DNA of 64,000 nt from Labrenzia sp. 011. GTDB taxonomy: Bacteria; Pseudomonadota; Alphaproteobacteria; Rhizobiales; Stappiaceae. The notes below the pieces were generated by a model. That model ran no database searches, was not told the DNA's origin, and was given only the letters and a program-made list of their open reading frames with translations. The position numbers were made by a program, and so were the translations under genes. Of this stretch, positions 1-8,969 are shown piece after piece (positions within the stretch are counted from its first letter, which is position 1; every line of letters starts with the position of its first letter). The DNA is taken from positions 30,769-94,768 of the forward strand of contig NZ_QCYM01000017.1 in NCBI RefSeq assembly GCF_003075075.1, given 5' to 3'.

Positions 1-1312
1 TCAGGCTTGCGGCAGCTCTCAATTCGGTCGCCGCGGCATAGGCCTCCAGAGATGAACGCAGGTTGTCGGACGCAATCACGATCTCGCGCATTGCCGTATT
101 GCGCGTCTGCTCGAAGCTCGCCTGGGCCGAAGCCGTGACGGATTGCGCCCTCTTTCGGCTCGCGCTTCGAAGACCTCCGTCGTAGAGTGGAATGCTAACG
201 CCGACGAAAACGCCGGTCGACCCTGTCTGGACCCCGACTTCCGGCAGGTTGCCGACCTGAAAACCGGTCTGGTTGGAGGCGGCGATGCCGCTCAGATAGA
301 CTTTCGGCAGAAACTCGGCGGTCGCGGCCCGTTCGTTCGCCTCGCTGGCCTTGACGGCGGCGTAGCTGGCCAGGACATCCGGTCTGCGCGCCAGGGCCGT
401 TTCGATGAGCTTGTCCGTCGGAAGGGCACTGGCGCGAGGCAGGCGACGGTCGGCGACGGAGACGATCCTGATTTCGGACCTTGGCGAAATGCCGACCGCG
501 CCGATCAGCTCATGATAGGCGTCACGGCGCGCATCCACCGCCTGTACGCGCCTGAGCCTGGCTTGCGCTGCAAGCTGGTTCGCCTGGGCCACTTCGATTT
601 TCGTTCCGGTCCCATTCTTGAATCTGGACTCCGCCGCGGCCATGACTTCCCGACTGTTTCGCACTGCCTGGTCGGCGATCTTCACGTTGGTCTGCGCAAG
701 GTCGTAGCGGTAATAGGCCTGGGTCACACCGTAAATCAGTGCCTGATGGGTTCCGTTGAAGCCCACATTCGCTGCGAAGGCATTCTGCTTGGCCGCATCC
801 CGCCACGCCTGGCGCTGGCCAAAGTCGAAGACGAGCCATTGCAGCGCCAGATTTGGGGTCGCCCCCTTGACCGTGGTCGTCAGGTCGAACGTTCCGCCCT
901 CGATGTCGGGAACCGGGGTGACGACTTCGCTCCAGCCGCCGATCACGTTTCCGGTCAGGACCGGAAGGAACGTCGCCTCCACCATGCCGACAGACAGGGC
1001 GGCCTGACGCGCCCTTTCCCATGCGACACGGGTCGAGGGATGGTTCTTCTGCGCCAGATCGATCAGTTCCGCCAGTCCATAGGTCGCATTCACCTTCACT
1101 TCCCTGGAGCTGCCTGCAACTTCCGGATTTGCCGGAACGGAGAAGTCGGATGAGGCGCCGGTGCTGTCCTTCGGGTGCCAGGCCTGGTCGGGAGCGGAAG
1201 GCGCATCGCGGTAGGAATCGGCGACGCAGCCGGAGAGAATTGCGGCAACGCACAGGATCGGCCCGAATTTCGGCGCTCTTTCTCGGACTGACTGGCAATG
1301 CCGACGCATCAT
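1..1312 (-). CDS. Outer-membrane efflux lipoprotein, TolC/NodT type (MdtP-like), 3' end beyond window
   Basis: Reading the minus strand from an ATG at 1312 gives about 437 residues without a stop to the window edge. The first residues hold a lipoprotein signal with lipobox ILSGC (Cys about residue 25), followed by the TolC/OEP pattern of two repeated long helical segments, seen as ELIDLAQKNHPSTRVAWERARQ and ARRPDVLASYAAVKASEAN. It should form the outer-membrane exit duct for the adaptor and FUSC pump encoded upstream. GGAGAG lies just before the ATG pair 1312/1309. It is the last gene of a ytcA-mdtN-mdtO-mdtP-like operon, 44 bp after the FUSC gene. The C-terminus is not visible. The family is sure; the substrate is unknown. 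Confidence 0.85.
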   Translation of the reverse strand, partial: MMRRHCQSVRERAPKFGPILCVAAILSGCVADSYRDAPSAPDQAWHPKDSTGASSDFSVPANPEVAGSSREVKVNATYGLAELIDLAQKNHPSTRVAWERARQAALSVGMVEATFLPVLTGNVIGGWSEVVTPVPDIEGGTFDLTTTVKGATPNLALQWLVFDFGQRQAWRDAAKQNAFAANVGFNGTHQALIYGVTQAYYRYDLAQTNVKIADQAVRNSREVMAAAESRFKNGTGTKIEVAQANQLAAQARLRRVQAVDARRDAYHELIGAVGISPRSEIRIVSVADRRLPRASALPTDKLIETALARRPDVLASYAAVKASEANERAATAEFLPKVYLSGIAASNQTGFQVGNLPEVGVQTGSTGVFVGVSIPLYDGGLRSASRKRAQSVTASAQASFEQTRNTAMREIVIASDNLRSSLEAYAAATELRAAASL

Positions 1313-1356
1313 GCTCTCCGCAATAAATAATCAAACGCCGCAGGCGCCTGGACGGG

Positions 1357-3177
1357 TTAGCTCCGCAATTCCGCTGCCGACCTGGAAAGTCGCGGAACAG
1401 AAGACGGGGCTGACGGGAAATTTCCGAGGCTGCTCAGAACGGAATGGGCTTCCTCACCGGACATGCTACCGGTCCCGAGATCGATTGATAAGTCCCTGAG
1501 CTGATGAATCTCCCGATTCAATCGCGAGACGACATCGTCTGACGGCTTCAGGCTGGCGGGTTCGAAGAAAATCGTGTCCATCAGCCTCCCCGCTTCGGCC
1601 AGTTCCACGTTCGCCTGAGTGACCTCGTCGAACCGCAGCGCGGGCGATGCCTGCGACGCCGCGCGGTCGAGGGAGGCAATCGCGGCCGATATTCTGGCGA
1701 CGACTGTCTTGAAGGCACTCCTGGGCCAGACCTGTGTAAACATGAGATAGATCGCCAGATTGCCGACCAGGATTCCGATGATCCGGTCGCTTGCCTGGGA
1801 GAATTCGAAACTCGGTCCGAAATCGTTGAGGACCGTGAGCAGGAAAGCGAGGGCGATCTGCACGCCTGCGTAGTTGATCCGTTCGTCTCCGGACGAGACC
1901 CAGGCACCGATGAAGACACCGCAGAAGACCAGTGCCATAAGGCTGCCGATCGAGGTGATGTGCGGCATGACGAGGACCAGCGCGGCAACGCCGAGCGCCG
2001 CACCGATCAGGCAGCCGCCAATTCTGAGCAGCAGCTTGTGAACCGTCTCGCCGACACTCCCCAGGGAGGCGACGTAGCAGGTGATCATGGCGGTGTGAAT
2101 GCCGTTCCACTGAATGCCGGTATAGATGAGATAGCAGAGAATTGCGGCCGAGGCGGTCTTCAGCGCAAAGCGCAGATGATCGGGATTGCTGAGGGCGTCT
2201 TCAGCGAACAGGGGCGGCATGACAAATTCGGGAGTGGCGCCGCCATCGGCGTTGCCCAGCCTGTCGAGGAGCTGCCACAACGTCGAGCCATGACCATGCG
2301 TGCCGGACTCCGGATCGGCCACGGGCGGCATTTCGCCTGCCTCGATGCGATCGGCCGCGGCGGTCAGGGCATGCTTCAACTCCGCAACCTCATCGGCGGG
2401 AGCATCCGGTTTCAGGCCCGCGACGGCCAGAAGGATCCGACAGCTGGTTTCAATGGCTCCCGTCAGCCAGAGCGTCTGAGCCCCGGGGGCCAGATGCAGC
2501 AGCCGGGCCAGCTTCATCCGCTGCAGCGCTTCCTGGTTCCCCTCGCCGAGAAGGTCGGCGAGATCCTCCGGGGCCGTGCCTGTTGCGATCCGGTCAGCCG
2601 ACAACCGCAGCCGTTCCACGATCTTCTCGCGCACCAGTCTTTGCGGCGACGGGCCGGCAAGCAGGCTGAACACGAACATCACCGCCATCGGTACCGCCAC
2701 CATTTTCCAGGCCATCAGCAGGCCCTGGTCGGCGACTTCTCCAACCGGCACATCGGTGACCAGGGTCAATATGAAGGCAATGATCAGGCCGATGATGGCG
2801 GCCTGTTCTCCCAGGGTGGTGGCGGAACTGAGGTAGAGGAACACGAACGAGGCCGTGAACATGGCGGCAAGCCGCATCGCGGGACTGTCTATGGTGGCGT
2901 TGATCAGGGGGATCATGCCCGCCACCACCAGGGTCGCCAGCAGAATGAGGCCGATCCCCATGACGCAATTGTTGAAGGCGTCCCGCTTCATCAGGAAAAT
3001 CACGAGGTAGAGACTGATCGACGCTTCCGGAACCCGGTAGGTCATCGAGACCGCCGCGGCCAGCGCGCACACGAGCGCCACCTGCCAGGTCAGCTGGAAA
3101 CGGCCGGGAAAGGGTGCCAGATCCCGAAGAATCCGCTGCAGAAAAGCCGGTTCATGCACCTCAGCAGGCCTGGTCAT
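1357..3177 (-). CDS. FUSC-family inner-membrane exporter (MdtO/AaeB-like)
   Basis: This 606-residue protein has two blocks of membrane segments, near residues 30-170 (LTWQVALVCALAAAVSM start) and again near 340-480 (LRFALKTASAAILCYLI, then AALGVAALVLVMP), separated by a soluble region. That is the duplicated FUSC (fusaric acid resistance/aromatic acid exporter) architecture. It likely energises export of aromatic or other organic compounds with the adjacent HlyD adaptor and TolC-like protein. I chose the ATG at 3177, which overlaps the adaptor gene by 17 bp; a GTG at 3204 in the same frame would add nine residues. Family assignment is strong, substrate unknown. Confidence 0.85.
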   Translation of the reverse strand: MTRPAEVHEPAFLQRILRDLAPFPGRFQLTWQVALVCALAAAVSMTYRVPEASISLYLVIFLMKRDAFNNCVMGIGLILLATLVVAGMIPLINATIDSPAMRLAAMFTASFVFLYLSSATTLGEQAAIIGLIIAFILTLVTDVPVGEVADQGLLMAWKMVAVPMAVMFVFSLLAGPSPQRLVREKIVERLRLSADRIATGTAPEDLADLLGEGNQEALQRMKLARLLHLAPGAQTLWLTGAIETSCRILLAVAGLKPDAPADEVAELKHALTAAADRIEAGEMPPVADPESGTHGHGSTLWQLLDRLGNADGGATPEFVMPPLFAEDALSNPDHLRFALKTASAAILCYLIYTGIQWNGIHTAMITCYVASLGSVGETVHKLLLRIGGCLIGAALGVAALVLVMPHITSIGSLMALVFCGVFIGAWVSSGDERINYAGVQIALAFLLTVLNDFGPSFEFSQASDRIIGILVGNLAIYLMFTQVWPRSAFKTVVARISAAIASLDRAASQASPALRFDEVTQANVELAEAGRLMDTIFFEPASLKPSDDVVSRLNREIHQLRDLSIDLGTGSMSGEEAHSVLSSLGNFPSAPSSVPRLSRSAAELRS

Positions 3178-4198
3178 GATGGATGATCGTATTGGCGGAA
3201 GCACCGACCCGCATCAGGTCGGCCGGGGGATCGATGAGGCGAATGCGCACCGGAAAGCGCTGCTGTATGCGCACCCAGTCAAGGGACTTGGGAACGATCG
3301 GCAGGCTGATCGGCAAGTCGAGAAGCTCTTTTGAACTGACCCCCCAGCCGATCCCCTCGACAACACCCCTGATTTTGGTCTTGCGGCTGGAGAGCGCATA
3401 GACGGTCGCGCAATCGCCCACCGAAATCTCCGGCAGGCTGGTTTCCAGATAGGCGGCGGAGGCATACCAGGTATCGGTCTTGATCAAGGTGAAGATCCGC
3501 TGGCCCGGCAGCACATATTCGCCCGAGGAAATGTTGAGGCCGACGATCCGGCCATCGTGGGGGGCGCGTATCGTCGTGTTGGAAAGCTCATGCTCGGCCA
3601 GGGCCAGTGCCGCCCGCCTCGCGGTTACCAGGGATTCGGCGGCCGCTTCCGTGCGGACCAGCGCCTCGGCCGCCTCGAGCTGTTTCAGCGCCTCATTCAG
3701 GCTGACCTGTGCATCCTTGCTTGCCGAGCGCGCGGTATCCACCTGCTGGGCGGAAACATACCCCTTCTCCTCCATGGGCAGGAGGCGGTTCAGCGTCTGG
3801 GTGGCCAGTTCCAGATTGGTTTCGGCACGCTGCACCTGTTCCTCGGCAATGGCGACATTGGCGAGCTGCGCCTGGATGTTCTGTGCCTGATCCGTCTGTT
3901 CCGCCAGTGCGATCTGGAGATCCGCCCGCGTTTGCTCCACGGCGAGCCTATAGGGCGTCGGATCCAGCTCGAACAGGACGTCCCCCTTCTTGACGAAGGC
4001 GTTGTCCCTGACAGGCAGATTGACGATCCGGCCGGCGACCGAAGGCGCAATGTGAACGACGTCCGCGTTGAGAATGGCATCGTCCGAAGCCGAGACTTCG
4101 GAAGAGGCCCGGACCCCGAGGACGACAGCCGCGACGGCGGCCGAAATCAGGATCAGGCTGACAAGTGTTCCGGCGATTTTCGCGTTTCTGCTGGTCAC
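3161..4198 (-). CDS. HlyD-family membrane-fusion adaptor (MdtN/AaeA-like)
   Basis: The 345-residue product has one N-terminal membrane segment (LVSLILISAAVAAVVLGVRA), then a biotinyl-lipoyl-like half (VHIAPSVAGRIVNLPVRDN), a long coiled-coil hairpin of about residues 75-190, and the second lipoyl half (ATIRAPHDGRIVGLNISSGE-type sequence). This order is typical of periplasmic adaptors that bridge an inner-membrane pump to a TolC duct. The start is taken as GTG at 4198 because AGGAGG lies 11 bases upstream and the preceding ytcA-like gene stops at 4219. It sits between the YtcA-like gene and the FUSC pump, matching the E. coli mdtNOP order. Confidence 0.85.
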   Translation of the reverse strand: MTSRNAKIAGTLVSLILISAAVAAVVLGVRASSEVSASDDAILNADVVHIAPSVAGRIVNLPVRDNAFVKKGDVLFELDPTPYRLAVEQTRADLQIALAEQTDQAQNIQAQLANVAIAEEQVQRAETNLELATQTLNRLLPMEEKGYVSAQQVDTARSASKDAQVSLNEALKQLEAAEALVRTEAAAESLVTARRAALALAEHELSNTTIRAPHDGRIVGLNISSGEYVLPGQRIFTLIKTDTWYASAAYLETSLPEISVGDCATVYALSSRKTKIRGVVEGIGWGVSSKELLDLPISLPIVPKSLDWVRIQQRFPVRIRLIDPPADLMRVGASANTIIHHDQAC

Positions 4199-4218
4199 GG
4201 AATTCGGTGCCTCCTGGC

Positions 4219-4509
4219 TCAAAAGACGGTCAGCTCGATGAGCGCGGCAATCCCGGCGACCAGAGAGAGGTACATGGCGCCCCGCCATCGGAGGATGTTT
4301 TCAAGACCGGTCGCCACGAAGAGGATGCGCAGGACGACGGTCAGCAGGACCGCGGCCGCGACAGACAACAGCCAGGAGGGAAAGTAGCTTCCGAACATGG
4401 GAACACTCGGCGCCGCAGCCTGAGCACCGCCGCCGGAAAACACCCATAGGAGGAGAACAGCGGGCACGATGCGGGTCCGGGCTCTCCGTTCCTTCATGAA
4501 CACGTCCAT
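4219..4509 (-). CDS. YtcA-like small membrane protein
   Basis: A 96-residue protein with an N-terminal signal-like segment and two later hydrophobic stretches. The middle carries FGSYFPSWLLSVAAAVLLT, which closely resembles the GAYYPSW signature of E. coli YtcA as I remember it, the small protein encoded immediately upstream of mdtNOP. Here too it precedes an HlyD gene, a FUSC gene and an outer-membrane lipoprotein gene, so it is probably the first gene of the same efflux operon. The molecular role of YtcA is not established. The start is ATG 4509 with GGAAGG close upstream; ATG 4497 is an alternative. Confidence 0.7.
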   Translation of the reverse strand: MDVFMKERRARTRIVPAVLLLWVFSGGGAQAAAPSVPMFGSYFPSWLLSVAAAVLLTVVLRILFVATGLENILRWRGAMYLSLVAGIAALIELTVF

Positions 4510-4571
4510 CCTTCCATTGCACTGCGCTTCCCGGTCACGGAAACCGGGGGGATAACCAGCCGTTTCGACAA

Positions 4572-5645
4572 TCAGTTGTCACCGAAATACTCCTTGCGAA
4601 GATCGTTGATTACACCCTCTTCATGGGCGCCCACGACCTCTATCGTCATCGCCCGCCTGAGGGAACTGCCGTGAGGAAGACCGAAGCCGTATTTCTCCGG
4701 CTGAAAAATCGGCCCGACCACCTTGAGACCCGCCTGCGGATTTCTGTACAGGTAATACTCCAGAACCGGGGCATCACCAATGATCGCTTCCACCCAGCCG
4801 TTTTCCAGAGCCTCGACGGAGGCCCTGAGGTTCCTGGTGGAGATCGAGGTGATGATGGAATCATGCGCGAATTCCTCCGCGCTGCTGCCTTCGGAAACCG
4901 CAACCGTTCTGCCGGCCAGATCGGAGACGTCGTTGATGGTTCCGGTCAGCGTCAGGCTTGTCATGACACTGGTGACCGAAGAGGTGACATAGGCCATGAC
5001 GGCGATCCCGCACACGAGCCACAGCGCCTGCCAGATCCGGCCCACCCAGCCGAACAGGTTCTTGCGTTTCGGTGCCTTGCCCGAAGTGACGACGGACATG
5101 ACCGAATAGAAGCTCTCGGCGATGCCCTCGGTCCATTCGCGCGGAAAGCCAGTGTCGAACTTCCGGTCGAAAAGGGTCATGCCGATGGTCGAGACAACAA
5201 TGATGAACGCAAGCCAGGCATAGGCCTTGAGATAGCCTGCATCCCTCAGCCCCGCGACCACGCCCCAGAAGCCGACGCGCGGTGTTTCGCTGGCCATGAT
5301 ACGCAAACCTGCGTCGAACCACGGCTGTGTAAAGTCGAAACGGGCGGCGCGCTTCTCGGTGATGGTCAGATTGGTGACGGCAAGATCGACATTCTCGGCC
5401 GCAACCGCATCAACCAGCTGACCAACGGTTTCGAAAGGCAGGTAATCGTATTCGACGCCGATCTCGCCGGCGATATATTCCCACAGGTCGACCGCCATGC
5501 CTGAAACTTCGTCCCCTTCGATCATGACAAAGGGAGGACTTTCGTGAATACCAACCAGAATTTTCCGGGCCGGGTCCTCCTCCTGCGCGAAGGACAATGT
5601 TGAAAAGCAGATTAGCGCGGCAAACGCGGCGAGAACTCGCAGCAT
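4572..5645 (-). CDS. Ionotropic glutamate receptor-like ligand-gated ion channel subunit
   Basis: The 357-residue protein has a signal peptide (cleavage after SFA, about residue 20). An amino-acid-type periplasmic binding domain follows, interrupted after lobe 1 by a pore module: M1 about 141-159, re-entrant P region about 172-195, M2 about 204-233 ending AYVTSSVTSVMTSLTL. The second half of the binding domain follows (236-357). Arg99 in TITEKRAARFDFTQPW and Asp291 in IIGDAP match the carboxylate- and amino-binding residues of glutamate-receptor and amino-acid-binding domains. The filter region reads SVVTSGKAPKR and lacks the potassium-type TVGYGD known in GluR0. The start is ATG 5645; an in-frame TTG at 5702 would delay the signal peptide. 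It stands alone after the efflux operon. Confidence 0.8.
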   Translation of the reverse strand: MLRVLAAFAALICFSTLSFAQEEDPARKILVGIHESPPFVMIEGDEVSGMAVDLWEYIAGEIGVEYDYLPFETVGQLVDAVAAENVDLAVTNLTITEKRAARFDFTQPWFDAGLRIMASETPRVGFWGVVAGLRDAGYLKAYAWLAFIIVVSTIGMTLFDRKFDTGFPREWTEGIAESFYSVMSVVTSGKAPKRKNLFGWVGRIWQALWLVCGIAVMAYVTSSVTSVMTSLTLTGTINDVSDLAGRTVAVSEGSSAEEFAHDSIITSISTRNLRASVEALENGWVEAIIGDAPVLEYYLYRNPQAGLKVVGPIFQPEKYGFGLPHGSSLRRAMTIEVVGAHEEGVINDLRKEYFGDN

Positions 5646-5999
5646 GGCAATGACCTTGGTCGAACTCTTTCGGAGGGATATCGAAGCTGGAATGAAATCC
5701 AATTAACAAGCTCAATCGGTTAGATGCAACTCATGCAACGTTTTCAATTAAGGAAACGAAGGGTCCAGCCACTGGAAACATGTTGTCTCCTTAGATTTTA
5801 ACGTCAAGTTAAAGATCGCAACGCTGCGGAAGCGGCGCCGGATTTATTGTGGTTAGCCACTGAAAAATGCGCAACCCGCCCGGAAATTGGCCGTGTCGTG
5901 GAGCGGAGACTGGCCGACTCCGATGCGCGCCATGCCGGGGCGGGCCTGAAGGCGGTGTCCTGAAGCGGTGCCCGGCACCCGGACGCTGTTGCAGGCACC
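5646..5999. other. Intergenic region upstream of the receptor-channel gene
   Basis: No convincing gene is seen here. It holds an AT-rich dyad with arms TTTAAC/GTTAAA and a 5-base spacer at 5797-5813, about 150 bp upstream of the channel gene. The dyad could be an operator or part of its promoter region. The open frames on the minus strand here have no ribosome site or recognisable product. Confidence 0.4.
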
Positions 6000-6959
6000 T
6001 CAAAAGCGGTATTCGTTGACCTGCCGGTAGGTGGCATTCGCCCTCAGGACGGCAGAAGGAAAATGTGACCGGTTCGGACTGTCCGGCCAGGCCTGGGGCT
6101 CCAGACAGATTCCCGAGCGTTCCGGATAGGGGATGCCCAGATGACCGGCGTGGCTGCCGCTCAGCTTGTAACCGTCATACAGATGAAGGCCCGGCTGGGT
6201 TGTCCAGAGCTCCATTTCGACATCGCCGCAGGAAAGCGTCGCGGCATGCGCAAGAGGGCCCGCCTGAAGCCTGTGCAAGGGATAGGTGTTGTTGAACTTG
6301 TGCTTCGGTAAACCACGGGGAGATGTGAAATCGAAGGGCGTTCCCGTGACCGGAGCGATTTCTCCCGTCGGAACAAGCGTGTCCTTGGACGGCAGATAGT
6401 GGTCTGAAAATATTGTCAGCTTGTGCGCGTCGGTCGATGGGCTGCCGGCAAAATTGAAGTAGGGATGATGGCAGATGTTGACGATCGTGTCCCGGTCACA
6501 GGCCGCTTCGAAGGACAGCCTGAGCGTGGCCTGATCGATGATTTCGTAACAGGCCACAACATGCAGGCTGCCGGGATAGCCGGCTTCGCCGGCAGGGCCG
6601 GTGAGTTCAAACGAGACCTTCGCGGCACTCCGTTCCTTAACGCTCCAGATCCGGCTCCAGTATCCGGCATTTCCCCCGTGGAGATGGCGCTCCCCCCGTT
6701 CGTTGCGCTCCAGATCGACCGTATGTCCGTCAAGCCGGAAGCGGCCGTTGGCGATGCGGTTCGCATACCGGCCGATGACCGCCCCCATGAACTGGCGATC
6801 CTCACGGTATATGTCCGGATTTACATAGCCCAGGACAAGCGGAGCCGCGCAATCAGACAGGCGCAGGTCGCTCAGGCTCGCCCCATGGGGAATGACGGTG
6901 GCGCTCAACCGGCCATTGCTTATCGAAATCGCTTCATTGCCATTGGTCGTCGTCATCAT
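6000..6959 (-). CDS. Aldose 1-epimerase (mutarotase), GalM family
   Basis: The 319-residue protein shows the GalM fold signatures: GRYANRIANGRF near the N-terminus, HLHGG (substrate-binding His), ICHHPYFNFAG (catalytic His region) and the late SGICLEPQAWPDSPN containing the catalytic Glu. It interconverts alpha and beta anomers of aldoses in the cytoplasm. It is the last gene of the minus-strand cluster GntR-dctP-dctQ-dctM-isomerase-isomerase-epimerase, separated by 194 bp from the preceding gene, so it may also have its own promoter. The start is ATG 6959, immediately followed by a second ATG at 6956. The sugar specificity cannot be read. Confidence 0.9.
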   Translation of the reverse strand: MMTTTNGNEAISISNGRLSATVIPHGASLSDLRLSDCAAPLVLGYVNPDIYREDRQFMGAVIGRYANRIANGRFRLDGHTVDLERNERGERHLHGGNAGYWSRIWSVKERSAAKVSFELTGPAGEAGYPGSLHVVACYEIIDQATLRLSFEAACDRDTIVNICHHPYFNFAGSPSTDAHKLTIFSDHYLPSKDTLVPTGEIAPVTGTPFDFTSPRGLPKHKFNNTYPLHRLQAGPLAHAATLSCGDVEMELWTTQPGLHLYDGYKLSGSHAGHLGIPYPERSGICLEPQAWPDSPNRSHFPSAVLRANATYRQVNEYRF

Positions 6960-7153
6960 CAGCCTGATTTCCAGATCCGCGAACCGCAAGCCGGTCCCGG
7001 CCTGACCGCCTGCGCGAGATCTTGCAGAGGAAGGAAAGGGCCGGCCGACCGCCGGCGAGGACGCCCCGAGACGGAACGGGAGAGAACCGGTCATTCCGAA
7101 TCTCGGGGCGCCGCACGGGCCGGGTCCTTCAAGTCAAGGTCCCGGCCACATCT

Positions 7154-7966
7154 TCAGCAACTCAGAAATTTTCTGGCGGTTTCGGAGCTTTGCACAACCC
7201 ACTCGTCCTCCCGGGCAGCAAGCCGTTCCGGATCCGCCTCCCACGGCAGCCATTGTTCGAGAATGGTGTTGATGTGTCTTTCATCCGGTTTCACCAGATC
7301 CAGTACGGCCGGGATGTCCATCATGCCCTGACCGAGCGGCGTTCCCACCACGGCAAAGCCCACCCCGTAGGGATCGACCGCAAAGCGGCAATCCTTCAGG
7401 TGAAGATTGATGGCATAGGGCGCCAGAAGGCGCACGGTTTCCATCGGCCATTCACCTGCGCAGATCGAGTTTGCAACATCAAGACAGACGCCGAAACTGT
7501 CGGACTCCAGATGCTGTACCAGCGACACGAGACTGGAGGATTCCAGGGCGAAGTGGTTTTCGAAGGCTATCCGGACATTCCGGTCGGACAGGGATTGCTG
7601 GAAGGCTTTCAGCTCCGCAACGATCCGGTCCTGGCCCTTTGCCAGATCATCCGCGTCGAGGGAAACGCGGATCAAGGTGCAATCCAGCTGCGCGGCATAG
7701 TCGAGATAGGTTTCGAGACTGGCAGTGTCCGTCGCGCCCGCAAGCCCGAGTTCAATCGCCATGCCCCTTGATCTGGCTTCCCGCGCAAGCTCGTCGATCT
7801 CTCCCTTGTCACGTTCGTGCAGGGGAATGTTGTCCGCAAACTGAACGAGCCGAAGCCCCGCCCGTTCGGCGCGCTCGAGCAAGTCGAGCAGGCCGAGGGG
7901 ATTTTCGGGAATCCGGTCCTTGAAGCCGCATGACCAGCGGTAACTGAAACTGCCGAGTCCAATCAC
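7154..7966 (-). CDS. Sugar phosphate isomerase/epimerase family TIM-barrel enzyme
   Basis: This 270-residue AP-endonuclease-2/xylose-isomerase-like TIM barrel keeps the expected metal quartet: Glu in IAFEN, Asp in CLDVAN, His in INLHLKD and Glu in LEQWLPW. Such enzymes epimerise or isomerise free or phosphorylated sugars, or act on inositols. The start is a GTG at 7966 with GAGG just upstream, seven bases after the stop of the preceding gene, so the two are translationally close. It follows a second enzyme of the same fold and a TRAP transporter. The substrate is unknown. Confidence 0.8.
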   Translation of the reverse strand: MIGLGSFSYRWSCGFKDRIPENPLGLLDLLERAERAGLRLVQFADNIPLHERDKGEIDELAREARSRGMAIELGLAGATDTASLETYLDYAAQLDCTLIRVSLDADDLAKGQDRIVAELKAFQQSLSDRNVRIAFENHFALESSSLVSLVQHLESDSFGVCLDVANSICAGEWPMETVRLLAPYAINLHLKDCRFAVDPYGVGFAVVGTPLGQGMMDIPAVLDLVKPDERHINTILEQWLPWEADPERLAAREDEWVVQSSETARKFLSC

Positions 7967-7973
7967 GACGACC

Positions 7974-8933
7974 TCACAAAAGCGACGCGATGAGCTTGTT
8001 GATGTTGCGGGCCGGAACCCCGTCGGCCACCATCGCGTCAAGCTCCTGCATGGAGATCTTGCTGCGCAGCTTCTCCAGATTGTCCATGATTTCGAAGGTG
8101 GCCGCGATCGCCTCGACGTTGTCGCCATTCCGGGTGAAGACGTCATAGGCGAACCAGCCGTCCCACCCCATGCGATCGATGTAGTAGAGAAGCTCCAGCG
8201 TCTCCCACAAATTCACCGATGCCGGCAGCATGTCCCAATCGGCACCACGGTCGTTGTCATTGAAATGAACGTAGAAGAGACGGTCGAGATCGTTGCCGAG
8301 GGCGGCTTCGGCGGCCGGGGTTTCATTCGCCATCAGCGCATGGCCGACGTCCATCGTCACGCCGAGGTTCGCGGCCCCGATTTTCTCGCAAAGAACGAGC
8401 GAGCGCGCCATGGTGGGCAGAATGATCCGGTTGCGCGATTCAAAGGGCTTGTATTCGATCGAGATGCGCACGTCGTCCCGATGGGCGGCCGCGGCTTCGA
8501 AAGCTTCTACAAGCCATCTCCACTGGTCCTGGTAGTCGACTTCGAACGGATAATCCCAGCCGTCGATCAGGGGACAGACGGAGATCATGTTCGCACCGAA
8601 TTCGGCGGACATGTCCATGGCGGTCTTCATGTATTCGATGGCCGTGTCGCGAACCTTCTTGTCGCGCGATGTGACGGATCCCTTCCGGTACATGTCCTCC
8701 GACTTGACATTGACGTTGACCGCCGAGACCGCCAGCCCGCTTTTCTTCACCAGATCCACGGCTTCGCCGCCATGTCCCAGGTCCTGCGGATACACGGGTT
8801 CCACTCCGTCGGTGCGCGGTATCTTCAGCGCGAGTTCCAGCCGCTCCTCAAGCTCGCGATGCTCCTGATAGACGTGAAAGCGGTCGTTGTAACGCCCGAT
8901 CGTGCCGAGCAGTATCGAGTTCTTGAAAGCCAT
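7974..8933 (-). CDS. Sugar phosphate isomerase/epimerase (xylose isomerase-like TIM barrel)
   Basis: A 319-residue TIM-barrel enzyme. Metal and catalytic positions are visible as Glu in SIEYKPF, Asp and His in TMDVGHAL and His in YVHFND. The final acidic ligand appears to be Asp in FAYDVF rather than the usual Glu. The repertoire resembles the L-rhamnose isomerase/tagatose 3-epimerase class, and it is longer than its downstream neighbour. It lies 36 bp after the TRAP large permease gene in the same direction, so it probably converts the imported sugar or sugar acid. The substrate is unknown. Confidence 0.8.
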   Translation of the reverse strand: MAFKNSILLGTIGRYNDRFHVYQEHRELEERLELALKIPRTDGVEPVYPQDLGHGGEAVDLVKKSGLAVSAVNVNVKSEDMYRKGSVTSRDKKVRDTAIEYMKTAMDMSAEFGANMISVCPLIDGWDYPFEVDYQDQWRWLVEAFEAAAAHRDDVRISIEYKPFESRNRIILPTMARSLVLCEKIGAANLGVTMDVGHALMANETPAAEAALGNDLDRLFYVHFNDNDRGADWDMLPASVNLWETLELLYYIDRMGWDGWFAYDVFTRNGDNVEAIAATFEIMDNLEKLRSKISMQELDAMVADGVPARNINKLIASLL

Positions 8934-8969
8934 TGTTCTTACTTTCTTCGCGGTTGTCGGGCTCGCGCC

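Noticed and set aside
522..1334. A 270-codon frame overlapping the TolC-like gene on the same strand
   Set aside because: The alternative frame, which runs from 1312 to the window edge, gives a lipobox and TolC repeats; this one gives Arg/Gly-rich sequence.
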